From positions 1 to 49,631 of the forward strand of contig JAFMBT010000011.1 in NCBI GenBank assembly GCA_017858325.1: a stretch of 49,631 bases of DNA. Reading direction: 5' to 3'. Below, one piece after another: positions 1 to 7,301 of the stretch. The notes beneath the pieces are model-generated. The model was not told where the DNA came from. It saw nothing but the letters and a program-made list of their open reading frames with translations, and searched no databases. Position numbers and translations under genes: made by a program. Numbering within the stretch: position 1 is the stretch's first letter; each line of letters begins with the position of its first letter. This DNA is from Candidatus Planktophila sp. Its GTDB lineage: Bacteria; Actinomycetota; Actinomycetes; Nanopelagicales; Nanopelagicaceae.

Positions 1-257
1 GAAATTTCGCGGCCCCGTGTATGAAAATTGATTCCTAAATCTGCAACGATCTGATCCGGCAACAGTGAGACTAAATATGAGTAGCGCGATAGGCGTGCAT
101 CAAAATCAGGGAAGGCGCGAACGCTAGCAGTGGCTCCGCCTAGCTCTGCGTTGGCTTCAAGTAGGAGAATACTCTTTCCAGCTTTAGCTAAATATGAGGC
201 TGCCACCAAACCGTTATGGCCGCCACCTACAACGATTGCATCAAAAACCTTAACCAC
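1..257 (-). CDS. FAD-dependent oxidoreductase, phytoene-desaturase-like (partial, 3' end off window)
   Basis: Only the first 85 codons lie in the window; the gene runs off the left edge. The N-terminus carries a dinucleotide-binding fold: VVGGGHNG, then a helix, then the acidic LLLEAN strand end that usually binds the FAD ribose. This is typical of NAD(P)/FAD-dependent oxidoreductases of the phytoene dehydrogenase/amine oxidase type. The GTG start at 257 is chosen because it precedes the Rossmann strand by only a few residues and overlaps the stop of the upstream aminotransferase by 8 bases, implying translational coupling. The substrate cannot be inferred from the fragment. Confidence 0.8.
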   Translation of the reverse strand, partial: MVKVFDAIVVGGGHNGLVAASYLAKAGKSILLLEANAELGGATASVRAFPDFDARLSRYSYLVSLLPDQIVADLGINFHTRGREI

Positions 258-1422
258 GGATACCCTCCGCCATCTGGGTAATCGCCCTAGTAATAATCTC
301 AGGACTAGTTGCAAAATTCAGGCGAACAAATTGATTCCACTGTGCTCCATAGATATGGCCAGAATTAAGCGCAACTTTCGATTGAAGAAGAATTGTTGCA
401 CCCGGGTCTTCACCAAGATTAAGGGCGGAGAGATCAAGCCAGGCAAGGTAGGAATGTTGAGGTGGAATGTATTTCACTTCGGGCAAGAGATCACTTAACA
501 ATGTAGAGATGAGATGGCGGTTCTGATCGAGCTGCCTAATTACTGTATCGAGCCACGGTGTCCCCTCGCTAAAGGCGATGGCAGTTGCAAAGGCTCCAAA
601 TATTGAGGCGCGAAAATGTAGAGCTGGCGGTAGTAAATTCAATTTTTCATGCATCGGATCACTGCCGGTAACGATAATCGCGCACTTGAGTCCTGCAATG
701 CTCCATCCTTTACTCGCAGCAGTTACTACGACAGAGCACTCAGCGGCTTCACTACCAAGAGTCAGAATTGGAGTAAAGGGGTGTTCTTTATACTCAAGGG
801 GAGAGTGAATCTCATCGCTAATAATGATTACATTATTCTTTCGTGCAAGTTCAATAAATCTCTTAAGCTCGGACTCTGAATACATTCTACCGTTCGGGTT
901 ATGCGGTGAACAGAGAAGATGAACTTTGATTCCACTATGATAAGCCTTTTCAATTCCATCCCAGTCGATCACCCAGGTTGAAGTGATGTCGTCAGTTGGA
1001 TTGTAGATAAATGGAACATCTATGAACTGTACTTTTGTTTCGTTAATCCATGTGTAAAAATTTTGATATACCGGAGAACTTATAAGAATTGATTCACCGG
1101 GCGAAGTAAATACTCGCAGGAGTTCAACAACAGCTACTCCTACATCGGTGGCTAGGCGGACCTTTGTTGGATCAACCTGCCAATCCCATCGCATGAGAGC
1201 AAAGTGAGAAAAACTTGCATTGAGCTCAGGGATTGATCCCAAATAGCCCGTATCTGAAATTTCTACCATCGAGTGCAGTAACTTCTTGATGGGTTCGGCA
1301 ATGGCAAAGTCCATTTCTGCCACAGGAAGTGGAATCACATCGGTAGGGAATGCTCTCCACTTCTCGCTGCGATGCGTTGCGAGCTCTTCCAACGTGAGGA
1401 ATTTGAGGTGGCTATCGCTCAT
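250..1422 (-). CDS. MalY/PatB family PLP-dependent C-S lyase / aminotransferase
   Basis: This 390-residue fold-type I PLP enzyme resembles MalY/PatB cystathionine beta-lyases, which cleave C-S bonds of cystathionine or cysteine conjugates to release a thiol, pyruvate and ammonia. Visible landmarks are a CSPHNPNG loop, the SDEIHSPL segment that contacts the cofactor, and the ASKGWSIAGLKCA segment holding the PLP-binding lysine. Length matches the family. It starts 13 bases after the LacI-type gene and overlaps the following FAD oxidoreductase, so the three form one unit. The pairing of a LacI-type regulator with a MalY homologue recalls malI-malY of E. coli, but a sulfur role is equally likely next to msrA. 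True substrate is unknown. Confidence 0.85.
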   Translation of the reverse strand: MSDSHLKFLTLEELATHRSEKWRAFPTDVIPLPVAEMDFAIAEPIKKLLHSMVEISDTGYLGSIPELNASFSHFALMRWDWQVDPTKVRLATDVGVAVVELLRVFTSPGESILISSPVYQNFYTWINETKVQFIDVPFIYNPTDDITSTWVIDWDGIEKAYHSGIKVHLLCSPHNPNGRMYSESELKRFIELARKNNVIIISDEIHSPLEYKEHPFTPILTLGSEAAECSVVVTAASKGWSIAGLKCAIIVTGSDPMHEKLNLLPPALHFRASIFGAFATAIAFSEGTPWLDTVIRQLDQNRHLISTLLSDLLPEVKYIPPQHSYLAWLDLSALNLGEDPGATILLQSKVALNSGHIYGAQWNQFVRLNFATSPEIITRAITQMAEGIRG

Positions 1423-1435
1423 GGTTTGAAGTATT

Positions 1436-2452
1436 TCATGAAGAGCCGTCAGCTACTAAACGTTTTGTTGAGTTTCGAACGATAAGAGTTGTAGGAACTA
1501 TTAAGGAGCTAGGTTCCTTAGCTGGTTTACGCAATCGTTCCATGATTGACCACGCTGCCATCTCCCCCATGAGTTGTACCGGTTGCTCAATCGTTGTGAG
1601 TTCAGAAAATTCAGCCATCTCGTGGCCATCAAATCCGATAATTGAAATATCATCGGGACACCGCAGGCCATGTCGTCGAATTGCTTGCATTACTCCAAAT
1701 GCCATTTCATCTGATTCACAGAAAATTGCAGTTGGTCGATTAGGTCGTGCCAAGAGATCATCCATGGCGCGGGCAGCGGTATTCATTGTAAATCCACCGT
1801 GAACTTCATGTGCGGGATCCCAATCGATTCCATTCTCAGTTAGAACTTGGAGAAAACCCTTACGTCGATCTTGCGGAACGCTAAAATCAAATGGGTCATC
1901 AGGATGGCCCGACATGAGGGCAATATTGCGGTGACCTTGATTGACAAGGTGCTGAGTTGCCGTACGAGCTGCTGCGACATCGTCAATTGCAACGCTTGCA
2001 CAATCTTTGTGATGCATGCCCACAAGTGCTACTGGAATTCCAAGGCTTAACATCGACTCAAATTCTTCTTCCGTAGGAGGAAGGCTAATGACGATTAGTG
2101 CATCAACGCGACCTTTAAGAAGTTGATGTTGAAAGAGCCGTTCGCGCCCCTTCATCTGGCTAAAGTTATAGAGAAGGAGGTCAAGACCAGCTTCACGCAA
2201 AGCTTGTTCCGCGCCGCTAATTACTTGAGCGAAGTACCAGCGTGAAACATAGGGTGCAACAATCCCAACACTGTTGGTGCGAATTGGTGGCAGAACCTGG
2301 GAGTTACTCTCTGTGGGATAGCCCAGAACGTGCGCTGCATCCATAACTCTTGCTCGAGTCTTTGGGTTCACATGGTGTAAACCTCGTAGCGCGCGAGAAA
2401 CTGTGGCGATAGAGACCCCTGAGTATGCGGCGATCTCTTTGATTCCTACCAT
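1436..2452 (-). CDS. LacI family transcriptional regulator
   Basis: The product is about 338 residues. An N-terminal LacI-type helix-turn-helix (IKEIAAYSGVSIATVSRALR) and hinge region precede a periplasmic-binding-protein-like sensor domain (NSVGIVAPYVS, CESDEMAFGVMQAI, IGFDGHEMAE). I place the start at ATG 2452 because GGAGG lies four bases upstream and the HTH begins immediately. A longer TTG start at 2512 would add an unlikely Leu/Gln-rich repeat (LLQLLQFLQ). It probably controls itself and the downstream C-S lyase and oxidoreductase genes, and its ligand is likely a small sugar-like molecule. Neither the ligand nor the operator is established. Confidence 0.92.
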   Translation of the reverse strand: MVGIKEIAAYSGVSIATVSRALRGLHHVNPKTRARVMDAAHVLGYPTESNSQVLPPIRTNSVGIVAPYVSRWYFAQVISGAEQALREAGLDLLLYNFSQMKGRERLFQHQLLKGRVDALIVISLPPTEEEFESMLSLGIPVALVGMHHKDCASVAIDDVAAARTATQHLVNQGHRNIALMSGHPDDPFDFSVPQDRRKGFLQVLTENGIDWDPAHEVHGGFTMNTAARAMDDLLARPNRPTAIFCESDEMAFGVMQAIRRHGLRCPDDISIIGFDGHEMAEFSELTTIEQPVQLMGEMAAWSIMERLRKPAKEPSSLIVPTTLIVRNSTKRLVADGSS

Positions 2453-2490
2453 ATCGCCTCCATGAAACTGCAAAAACTGTAAGAGCTGTA

Positions 2491-2519
2491 AAAGTATCCG
2501 TAGAATCTGCAAATATCAA
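2491..2519 (-). promoter_or_regulatory. putative promoter of the LacI-type operon
   Basis: On the minus strand TTGATA (2514-2519) and TACTTT (2491-2496) are separated by exactly 17 bases, a reasonable -35/-10 pair. The predicted start falls near 2484, inside three CAG-containing repeats spaced 9 bases apart (about 2467-2490) that might be operator half-sites. Inferred from consensus only. Confidence 0.4.
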
Positions 2520-2536
2520 GGTGCAGGTGATCGGCT

Positions 2537-3058
2537 CTATAAAGGGTAAGCAACTCCTGTGCTTGAGTGACAGTCATAGCCGTTGGGATTCTTTGCCAGA
2601 TATTTCTGGTGATACTCCTCGGCTAAGAAATACTCGATCCCCTCAGAGCTCTGGATCTCGGTAACGATTGCCCCTAATCCAGCGTGAGCGAGCGCGCCTT
2701 GATAGATAGTCTTAGATGCTAGCGCCTGCTGAAATTGCAGAGCAGAAGATGTGAAGATGGCGCTTCGATATTGAGTGCCTATATCTCCGCCTTGAGCATT
2801 TAAAGATGTTGGATCGTGCATTACCCAGAATTCTTGAAGGAGGCGATCATATGAAATAAGTGCAGGATCAAAGGTGACTGCAACCATTTCGGCATGACCT
2901 GTTCTACCGGTGCAGACTTCTTCATAACTAGGATGAGGGCTATGGCCACCCATATATCCGACGGAGGTTTCACTTACTCCATCAAGATTCCAGAATCGCC
3001 GCTCGGCTCCCCAGAAACACCCCGTTGCAAAGTATGCGATCTCACTGGTGTCCTTCAT
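2537..3058 (-). CDS. msrA: peptide-methionine (S)-S-oxide reductase MsrA
   Basis: MsrA reduces methionine-S-sulfoxide in proteins and free methionine, a cytosolic oxidative repair step. The 173-residue product has the signature GCFWGAERRFW near the N-terminus with catalytic Cys14, the GYMGG and GHAE segments, the HDPTSLNAQGGDIGTQYRS block, and a C-terminal GYDCHSS whose Cys163 may act as resolving cysteine. Length is normal for a one-domain MsrA without fused MsrB. It lies upstream of the LacI-type/C-S lyase genes on the same strand with an 84-base gap that holds a candidate promoter, so co-transcription is possible but not required. Confidence 0.95.
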   Translation of the reverse strand: MKDTSEIAYFATGCFWGAERRFWNLDGVSETSVGYMGGHSPHPSYEEVCTGRTGHAEMVAVTFDPALISYDRLLQEFWVMHDPTSLNAQGGDIGTQYRSAIFTSSALQFQQALASKTIYQGALAHAGLGAIVTEIQSSEGIEYFLAEEYHQKYLAKNPNGYDCHSSTGVAYPL

Positions 3059-3102
3059 TGGAAGAGTCTTTCATGATTGTGATCAACTTTCTTCACGTAA
3101 AC

Positions 3103-3108
3103 TAGAAT
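3103..3108 (+). promoter_or_regulatory. putative -10 element of tRNA-Arg
   Basis: TAGAAT lies 8 bases before the mature 5' end of the tRNA, which places the transcription start at or just before the tRNA itself. No convincing -35 is seen. Assigned from spacing and consensus. Confidence 0.45.
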
Positions 3109-3116
3109 CACCTTGC

Positions 3117-3188
3117 GCCCCCGTAGCTCAGGGGATAGAGCACCGCCCTCCGGAGGCGGGTGCACAGGTTCGAATCCTGTCGGGGGCA
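3117..3188 (+). tRNA. tRNA-Arg (anticodon CCG)
   Basis: A full cloverleaf can be drawn. The acceptor stem GCCCCCG pairs with CGGGGGC (3181-3187), with discriminator A at 3188. The D-arm is GCTC/GAGC, the anticodon arm CCGCC/GGCGG with loop CTCCGGA gives anticodon CCG, and the T-arm is ACAGG/CCTGT with loop TTCGAAT. CCA is not encoded. It decodes CGG arginine codons. It stands alone between msrA and whiB1. Confidence 0.97.
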
Positions 3189-3193
3189 CAGCA

Positions 3194-3224
3194 GATAAAA
3201 GCGCGTGTCGGCGCGATCTTTATC
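3194..3224 (+). terminator. imperfect hairpin downstream of tRNA-Arg
   Basis: GATAAA (3194-3199) pairs with TTTATC (3219-3224), and an inner GCGC pairs across a small bulge. There is no following T-run, so termination or 3' processing is only a suggestion. Confidence 0.3.
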
Positions 3225-3257
3225 ACGCTGATGTGAGAAATCTTTTTGCGTTCCTCC

Positions 3258-3286
3258 TTGTTTAAGCGAGTAAGTCACGAGAGAAT
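3258..3286 (+). promoter_or_regulatory. weak candidate promoter of whiB1
   Basis: TTGTTT (3258-3263) and GAGAAT (3281-3286) are 17 bases apart. Downstream, at 3302-3311, lies the perfect 10-base palindrome GTGAATTCAC, which could be an operator. AAGGAG precedes the whiB1 ATG. Both hexamers are poor matches, so this is tentative. Confidence 0.25.
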
Positions 3287-3345
3287 GAGGGTTTGCGAGA
3301 GGTGAATTCACTTCACGCTCACTTCCTCTAGCCTAAGGAGCGATC

Positions 3346-3609
3346 ATGGATTGGCGTCATCAGTCTGCCTGTCGCGACGAAGACCCAGAACTCTTCTTTC
3401 CTGTGGGAAATACGGGGCCTGCGATCACCCAGATCGAAGAGGCGAAGAAGGTCTGTAATCGCTGCATCGTCAAGGACCCTTGCTTGGCATGGGCTCTTGA
3501 GAGCGGACAAGACGCCGGTGTGTGGGGCGGACTCTCTGAGGATGAACGTCGTGCGCTGAAGCGCCGTGCCGCTCGTAATCGTGCGCGTATTTCAGATCCA
3601 CAAAGCTAA
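3346..3609 (+). CDS. whiB1: WhiB1-type iron-sulfur transcription factor
   Basis: This 87-residue protein belongs to the Wbl family of [4Fe-4S] regulators that partner with region 4 of the primary sigma factor and respond to nitric oxide and redox state. The four cluster cysteines are Cys9, Cys37, Cys40 and Cys46. The GVWGGLSEDERRALKRR tail is the G[VI]WGG turn plus basic DNA-binding segment. The opening MDWRHQSACRDEDPELFF closely matches mycobacterial WhiB1. AAGGAG lies eight bases before the ATG. It converges on pdtaS, the same neighbour pair as Rv3219/Rv3220c in M. tuberculosis (recalled), which supports orthology. Confidence 0.95.
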   Translation: MDWRHQSACRDEDPELFFPVGNTGPAITQIEEAKKVCNRCIVKDPCLAWALESGQDAGVWGGLSEDERRALKRRAARNRARISDPQS

Positions 3610-3628
3610 CTTCTTTTACTCACATTCT

Positions 3629-5098
3629 TTAAATCGGAAATGTGAGTCGTGCTGTGGTCTTATCCTCTGTTGATTCAAGGATGAGTTCACCTTTGAGTTC
3701 ATTCTCAGTCAAGGTACGGACAATTTGAAGGCCAAGGTTCGATGATGTTGCAAGATCAAAATCTGCTGGTAGACCAACTCCATCATCGATGATTGAAATG
3801 TGGGCCGAATCAGCAGTGCGCTCTAGGGAGATCTCCAACGAGCTTCCACCTTTTTCCAACCCATGTTCGAGGGCGTTATGAATTAACTCGGTTACGACCA
3901 GCGATAATGGTGTAGCAATCGTTGGATCGAGGGAGCCAAGAAATCCCGTACGAGTGATAACTAATTCATTCATCCTAGAACTCAAATCTAGTGAGTGAGT
4001 GACTAACCGATCTAGTACATCATCAAAGGCTACGGATGAGTCACTGCCTGAAGAGAGAGTTTCATGCACTAGAGCAATCGAAGCAATGCGTCGAACCGCT
4101 TCATTGAGTGCAGCGCTAGCTGCGGGATCATCAATACGACGAGATTGCAGGCGCAGCAGGGCAGAGACAGTTTGAAGATTGTTCTTTACCCGATGGTGGA
4201 TCTCTCGAATGGTGGCATCCTTAGTAACTAGCTCTCGCTCACGTCGCCGCAGTTCAGTAACATTTTGCAAGAGGATCAACGCACCTACCCGATCCTCACC
4301 TTGAGATACAGGAAGAACCAAAAGATCAATTGTTCCTCCGGCATTTTCCATCTCTACTCGACGAATCGCTTTTCCAGAGAGTTGTACACGTAAACCTTCT
4401 TCGTGAGCAAGGTTTTGTGGAGATGTGATTTGTTGAGCAACTTCGTGCAACGTTTCACCTTCTAGTGCGCTGTTCCATCCCATGCGACCAAATGCTGAAC
4501 GAGCATTAGGGCTGGCATAGGTAATTACCCCATTGATATCTAAACGTAAGAGTCCATCACCAACCCGAGGTTGTGGATCAAAGAGAGAACTTGCATTGTG
4601 ATATGGAAATTTTCCCTCCGCAACCATTCGATATAGCTGATGTGCAATTTCACGATAATTAAGTTCCAGACGTGAGGGCTGACGCATAAGTTCTGAATCT
4701 CGATGACGAGAGATAACAGCAATCACTTCTTCCTTGTAAATGACCGGCGTAGTTTCCTCTTTGATCATATGCTCACCAAAACGTTCCGGGACTGTGTCAC
4801 GAATGATCTCGGCGCTAGAGAGAGCTTGATCGATATGTGGCCGATCCCCCCATTGAATTTCGTCTCCTAAAACATCATGTGCGAATACTGTTGCTGCTGT
4901 CATTGGCCGAATGTGGGCAACAGCGACATAGCCAGTTGGCCAGCTCTTCATATCTTTTCTCAATGGAACCCAGAGAATCAGATCAGCGAAGGAGAGATCT
5001 GAGAGAAGTTGCCAATCAGCTACTAACTCTCGTAGCCGATAAATTTGCTCAGAGGTGAGTGGGCTTCTTCCTCGAATGAACTCTTCTAGTGCGGGCAT
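3629..5098 (-). CDS. pdtaS: PdtaS-type sensor histidine kinase
   Basis: This 489-residue soluble kinase has an N-terminal GAF-like region (about 1-160), a PAS region (about 180-285), a HisKA_2 dimerisation helix with the H-box EIHHRVKNNLQT (phosphoacceptor His301 or His302) and a C-terminal HATPase_c domain (ELIHNALEHG N-box, IIDDGVGLP G1-box). No membrane segment is present, so it is cytosolic like mycobacterial PdtaS, whose partner PdtaR is an ANTAR-domain antiterminator. No PdtaR is in this window. The ATG directly abuts the TAA stop of the upstream DUF6912-like gene, so it is the last gene of the SAF/CpaE-like operon. Confidence 0.92.
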   Translation of the reverse strand: MPALEEFIRGRSPLTSEQIYRLRELVADWQLLSDLSFADLILWVPLRKDMKSWPTGYVAVAHIRPMTAATVFAHDVLGDEIQWGDRPHIDQALSSAEIIRDTVPERFGEHMIKEETTPVIYKEEVIAVISRHRDSELMRQPSRLELNYREIAHQLYRMVAEGKFPYHNASSLFDPQPRVGDGLLRLDINGVITYASPNARSAFGRMGWNSALEGETLHEVAQQITSPQNLAHEEGLRVQLSGKAIRRVEMENAGGTIDLLVLPVSQGEDRVGALILLQNVTELRRRERELVTKDATIREIHHRVKNNLQTVSALLRLQSRRIDDPAASAALNEAVRRIASIALVHETLSSGSDSSVAFDDVLDRLVTHSLDLSSRMNELVITRTGFLGSLDPTIATPLSLVVTELIHNALEHGLEKGGSSLEISLERTADSAHISIIDDGVGLPADFDLATSSNLGLQIVRTLTENELKGELILESTEDKTTARLTFPI

Positions 5099-5482
5099 TT
5101 AAGAACTCCACGACGGAAGCAGATTTTCAACTTCCTGTATTCCATACCAGGTGAGGTCTTGCCCGTCAGGAGAGACAAGAAAGATGCACGCTGCCCAATC
5201 ACGATTAATCTCTTCCGAAACTTTGATGCTATCTGCGCCTTCTTCGATGATGACATTGGTAGGAACATCTCCAGCAAGGACAAAACCAAATCCCTCCTCG
5301 CGCAGATCAAGGGATTCCTCGGCTGCGAGCATAGTTAGGATAAATTCACGCTCTTCTTCATCAAGATCTATATGAGTTGCAACAAACTCAGCAGTAGCTG
5401 CAAATAGGATCTCGATTTTTAGCGACTCCCCTGAAATGAGTGCGCTCACTTCATCGAAGGTAAGGCCGACATAAGCGCGCAT
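5099..5482 (-). CDS. small conserved actinobacterial protein, DUF6912-like
   Basis: The product is about 127 residues, acidic, with no signal peptide, membrane segment or cofactor motif. The opening MRAYVGLTFDEVSALI, a central alpha-helical stretch and a following strand (FVLAGDVPTNVII) resemble the actinobacterial DUF6912 family; I recall this from family pattern and did not test it. I prefer the ATG at 5482 because the family usually begins MR-[VA]-Y; a TTG at 5497 is the alternative and neither has a clear ribosome site. It sits between the CpaE-like gene and pdtaS. Function is unknown. Confidence 0.7.
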   Translation of the reverse strand: MRAYVGLTFDEVSALISGESLKIEILFAATAEFVATHIDLDEEEREFILTMLAAEESLDLREEGFGFVLAGDVPTNVIIEEGADSIKVSEEINRDWAACIFLVSPDGQDLTWYGIQEVENLLPSWSS

Positions 5483-5500
5483 AGGCAGAGGGTACAAGGT

Positions 5501-6577
5501 CTAAGCGGTCAGCGCAGCCGCCAATTCTAGGTACCTCTTTCGAAGTAAGCCACGAGGATTACTCTCCATCAATATTGATCTATCCTGTTCTGCCACACTG
5601 GTACCTCGAGTATCAAGGGGAAGTACGCGAATAGCATACGGATGGCTAGGCGCAACAAGTGATAGAAACATTTCTTCTTGGATGTCTCCGCGCTTTCCCG
5701 AGACCCTATGGTTGAGAATAAAAGTTATGCGAGCCCGTAGTGATTGCTTTGCTATCACACCTTGAATTTGGTGGAGAGAGTGAGCGCTCATCGGACGCGG
5801 TGAGGCGATAACCCATAAGTCATCAACATTATCTAAGATCCAATTCGAAAAAGTGTGCTGCCATCTTCGTTCGGTTATCGCCTCTCCCGCCTTTGGCATC
5901 AAGCCACAATCAATTATTACAAAGTCAGTACGAGAGCAGGCATCAATAAGGGTCTCATTCATCGTCAGCGAATTCTCTCTTGTGAGCTCGAAAACTTCTA
6001 ACAAAGGGCTGACGCGATTGGGTTCTGATCCGTTGAGATTTCTTTCGCCTAGGAGAATTGCAACTGCTGGAAGTTGGTGATGGGCATCGATCAGGAGAAC
6101 TTTCTTTCCAATGAGATTGAGTTCAATTGCGCAATTGATGGCTGTCGTTGTTGCTCCATCACCATGGCTAGCGCTAGTAATTGCGATGACACGCGAGCGT
6201 CTGGAAGCTGAACTACTTAATCCTTGCTGTCGAAGCGGCACTCTCCCCTGTGTTACGATCCTCGCCATCAATATTGCCGCATCATGAGTTCTTTCTCTCA
6301 ACTCTCCATCTAGCTGACCTCCTTCGGCTCCAGCAAAGCCTACGGATCTTTCAATAAAGGCTGAGATAGATGAAAGAAACTCTTGATTTAAACCTTGAAT
6401 ATCACTTGAGTAAATGAGTAATGGCTTAATCTCACCAGATGCTTTTAAATACCGGGCAAGAAGTTCAACATCGACAGCACGAAAGAGAACGTTCCATCCC
6501 TGTGAATGCAAGGTACGTGCGACAAAACTTTCAAATTCAGGATCACCAATTGCGGTCACAACATGTAGCTTAGCCAT
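5501..6577 (-). CDS. CpaE/MinD-like protein with degenerate P-loop
   Basis: The 358-residue product has a receiver-like N-terminal region (about 1-80) and a MinD/ParA-fold ATPase region (about 128-350), the layout of CpaE/TadZ pilus-localisation proteins. The deviant Walker A reads TSASHGDGATTTA at 134-146. By alignment to KGGxGKTT, the signature lysine is Ser137 and the P-loop lysine is Ala142. A Walker A' aspartate (LLIDAH, Asp164) and a Walker B-like VIIDCG remain. It may bind nucleotide weakly or act as a scaffold. It overlaps the upstream SAF gene by 8 bases. No CpaF, TadB/C or pilin gene is in the window, so a true Tad pilus role is unproven. Confidence 0.72.
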   Translation of the reverse strand: MAKLHVVTAIGDPEFESFVARTLHSQGWNVLFRAVDVELLARYLKASGEIKPLLIYSSDIQGLNQEFLSSISAFIERSVGFAGAEGGQLDGELRERTHDAAILMARIVTQGRVPLRQQGLSSSASRRSRVIAITSASHGDGATTTAINCAIELNLIGKKVLLIDAHHQLPAVAILLGERNLNGSEPNRVSPLLEVFELTRENSLTMNETLIDACSRTDFVIIDCGLMPKAGEAITERRWQHTFSNWILDNVDDLWVIASPRPMSAHSLHQIQGVIAKQSLRARITFILNHRVSGKRGDIQEEMFLSLVAPSHPYAIRVLPLDTRGTSVAEQDRSILMESNPRGLLRKRYLELAAALTA

Positions 6578-7208
6578 GTGCGATAACCACGACTAAACGT
6601 CCGTGAGATGTTCCTGAAAGAATTTTTGCTACCTGTGAACTATCGACCGAGACTGTAATTGCCAGGCCAGAGCCAAAATTTGATCCTTTACGATCAATCG
6701 ACTCTAGAAAAATTCCCGTGAGTAAGAGTTTCGGGGCACTCAGGCTTTGGCTATTGACGGCATCTGGTACCCAGTAGAGAGAAATGGGCTCCCCTACTTC
6801 AATCACTGCCGGAATATCTGATGGCAGAATATTTAATGGAACTTGTTCAGTATCGAACCGTGCCGACTCTTGGGTGAGAGCGCTCACTGAAAGAAATTGG
6901 CCTGCTCCAATTAACTGTGTGCTCATCATTCCAATGGGTGAATTACTTTCTTCAAAGTACAACTCTGCATTTTCGATAAGGGAAGCATCGAAAAGAACTA
7001 TATCTTCAGAAGTTACAAGGGAGCCTGGCGTAATGGAATTTCGTGCTACCCAATATTGTGAAGACTGATCGGATAGGGCAGCGAAGGCGAATGAAGAGAG
7101 TAGGGCGGCGAGAAAGAGCGTGCAGGCAACAATCACTCGAGGAGAGCGAAGAGAGAATGAGGTCGTTATAGAAGGAGTTTTTGAAATCATAGGTGGAGCA
7201 AAGAGCAT
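6570..7208 (-). CDS. membrane-anchored SAF-domain protein (CpaB/RcpC-like)
   Basis: The product is about 212 residues. An N-terminal hydrophobic segment (VIVACTLFLAALLSSFAFAA) acts as membrane anchor or signal peptide. An extracytoplasmic SAF-like beta-clip follows (YWVARNSITPGSLVTSEDI), as in CpaB/RcpC proteins and flagellar FlgA. ATG 7208 is preferred because GAGGG lies nine bases upstream; a GTG at 7226 is the alternative. It heads the operon with the CpaE-like gene, DUF6912 and pdtaS. CpaB and CpaE neighbours suggest an envelope assembly remnant or a reduced system. Confidence 0.78.
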   Translation of the reverse strand: MLFAPPMISKTPSITTSFSLRSPRVIVACTLFLAALLSSFAFAALSDQSSQYWVARNSITPGSLVTSEDIVLFDASLIENAELYFEESNSPIGMMSTQLIGAGQFLSVSALTQESARFDTEQVPLNILPSDIPAVIEVGEPISLYWVPDAVNSQSLSAPKLLLTGIFLESIDRKGSNFGSGLAITVSVDSSQVAKILSGTSHGRLVVVIAHG

Positions 7209-7239
7209 GAAGAGTTTCCCTCTCACTACTTTTGCACAG

Positions 7240-7255
7240 TCACCTTTAAGGGTGA
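7240..7255. promoter_or_regulatory. near-perfect palindrome in divergent promoter region
   Basis: TCACCTTTAAGGGTGA is symmetric at 7 of 8 positions per arm. It sits in the 93-base gap between the divergent SAF and Rv3235-like genes, where an operator would be expected. No protein can be assigned. Confidence 0.3.
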
Positions 7256-7301
7256 GTTAACTTCATCTTCTGAGTTGATCTCTGCTCTGGCGCGGAGATA
7301 G

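Noticed and set aside
2453-2512. Longer N-terminus for the LacI-type regulator from a TTG codon
   Set aside because: It would add a repetitive Leu/Gln segment and run across the predicted promoter; GGAGG and the HTH support ATG 2452.
5501-7208. A complete Tad/Flp pilus locus
   Set aside because: Only CpaB- and CpaE-like proteins are present; no CpaF ATPase, TadB/C, prepilin peptidase or pilin gene is in the window.
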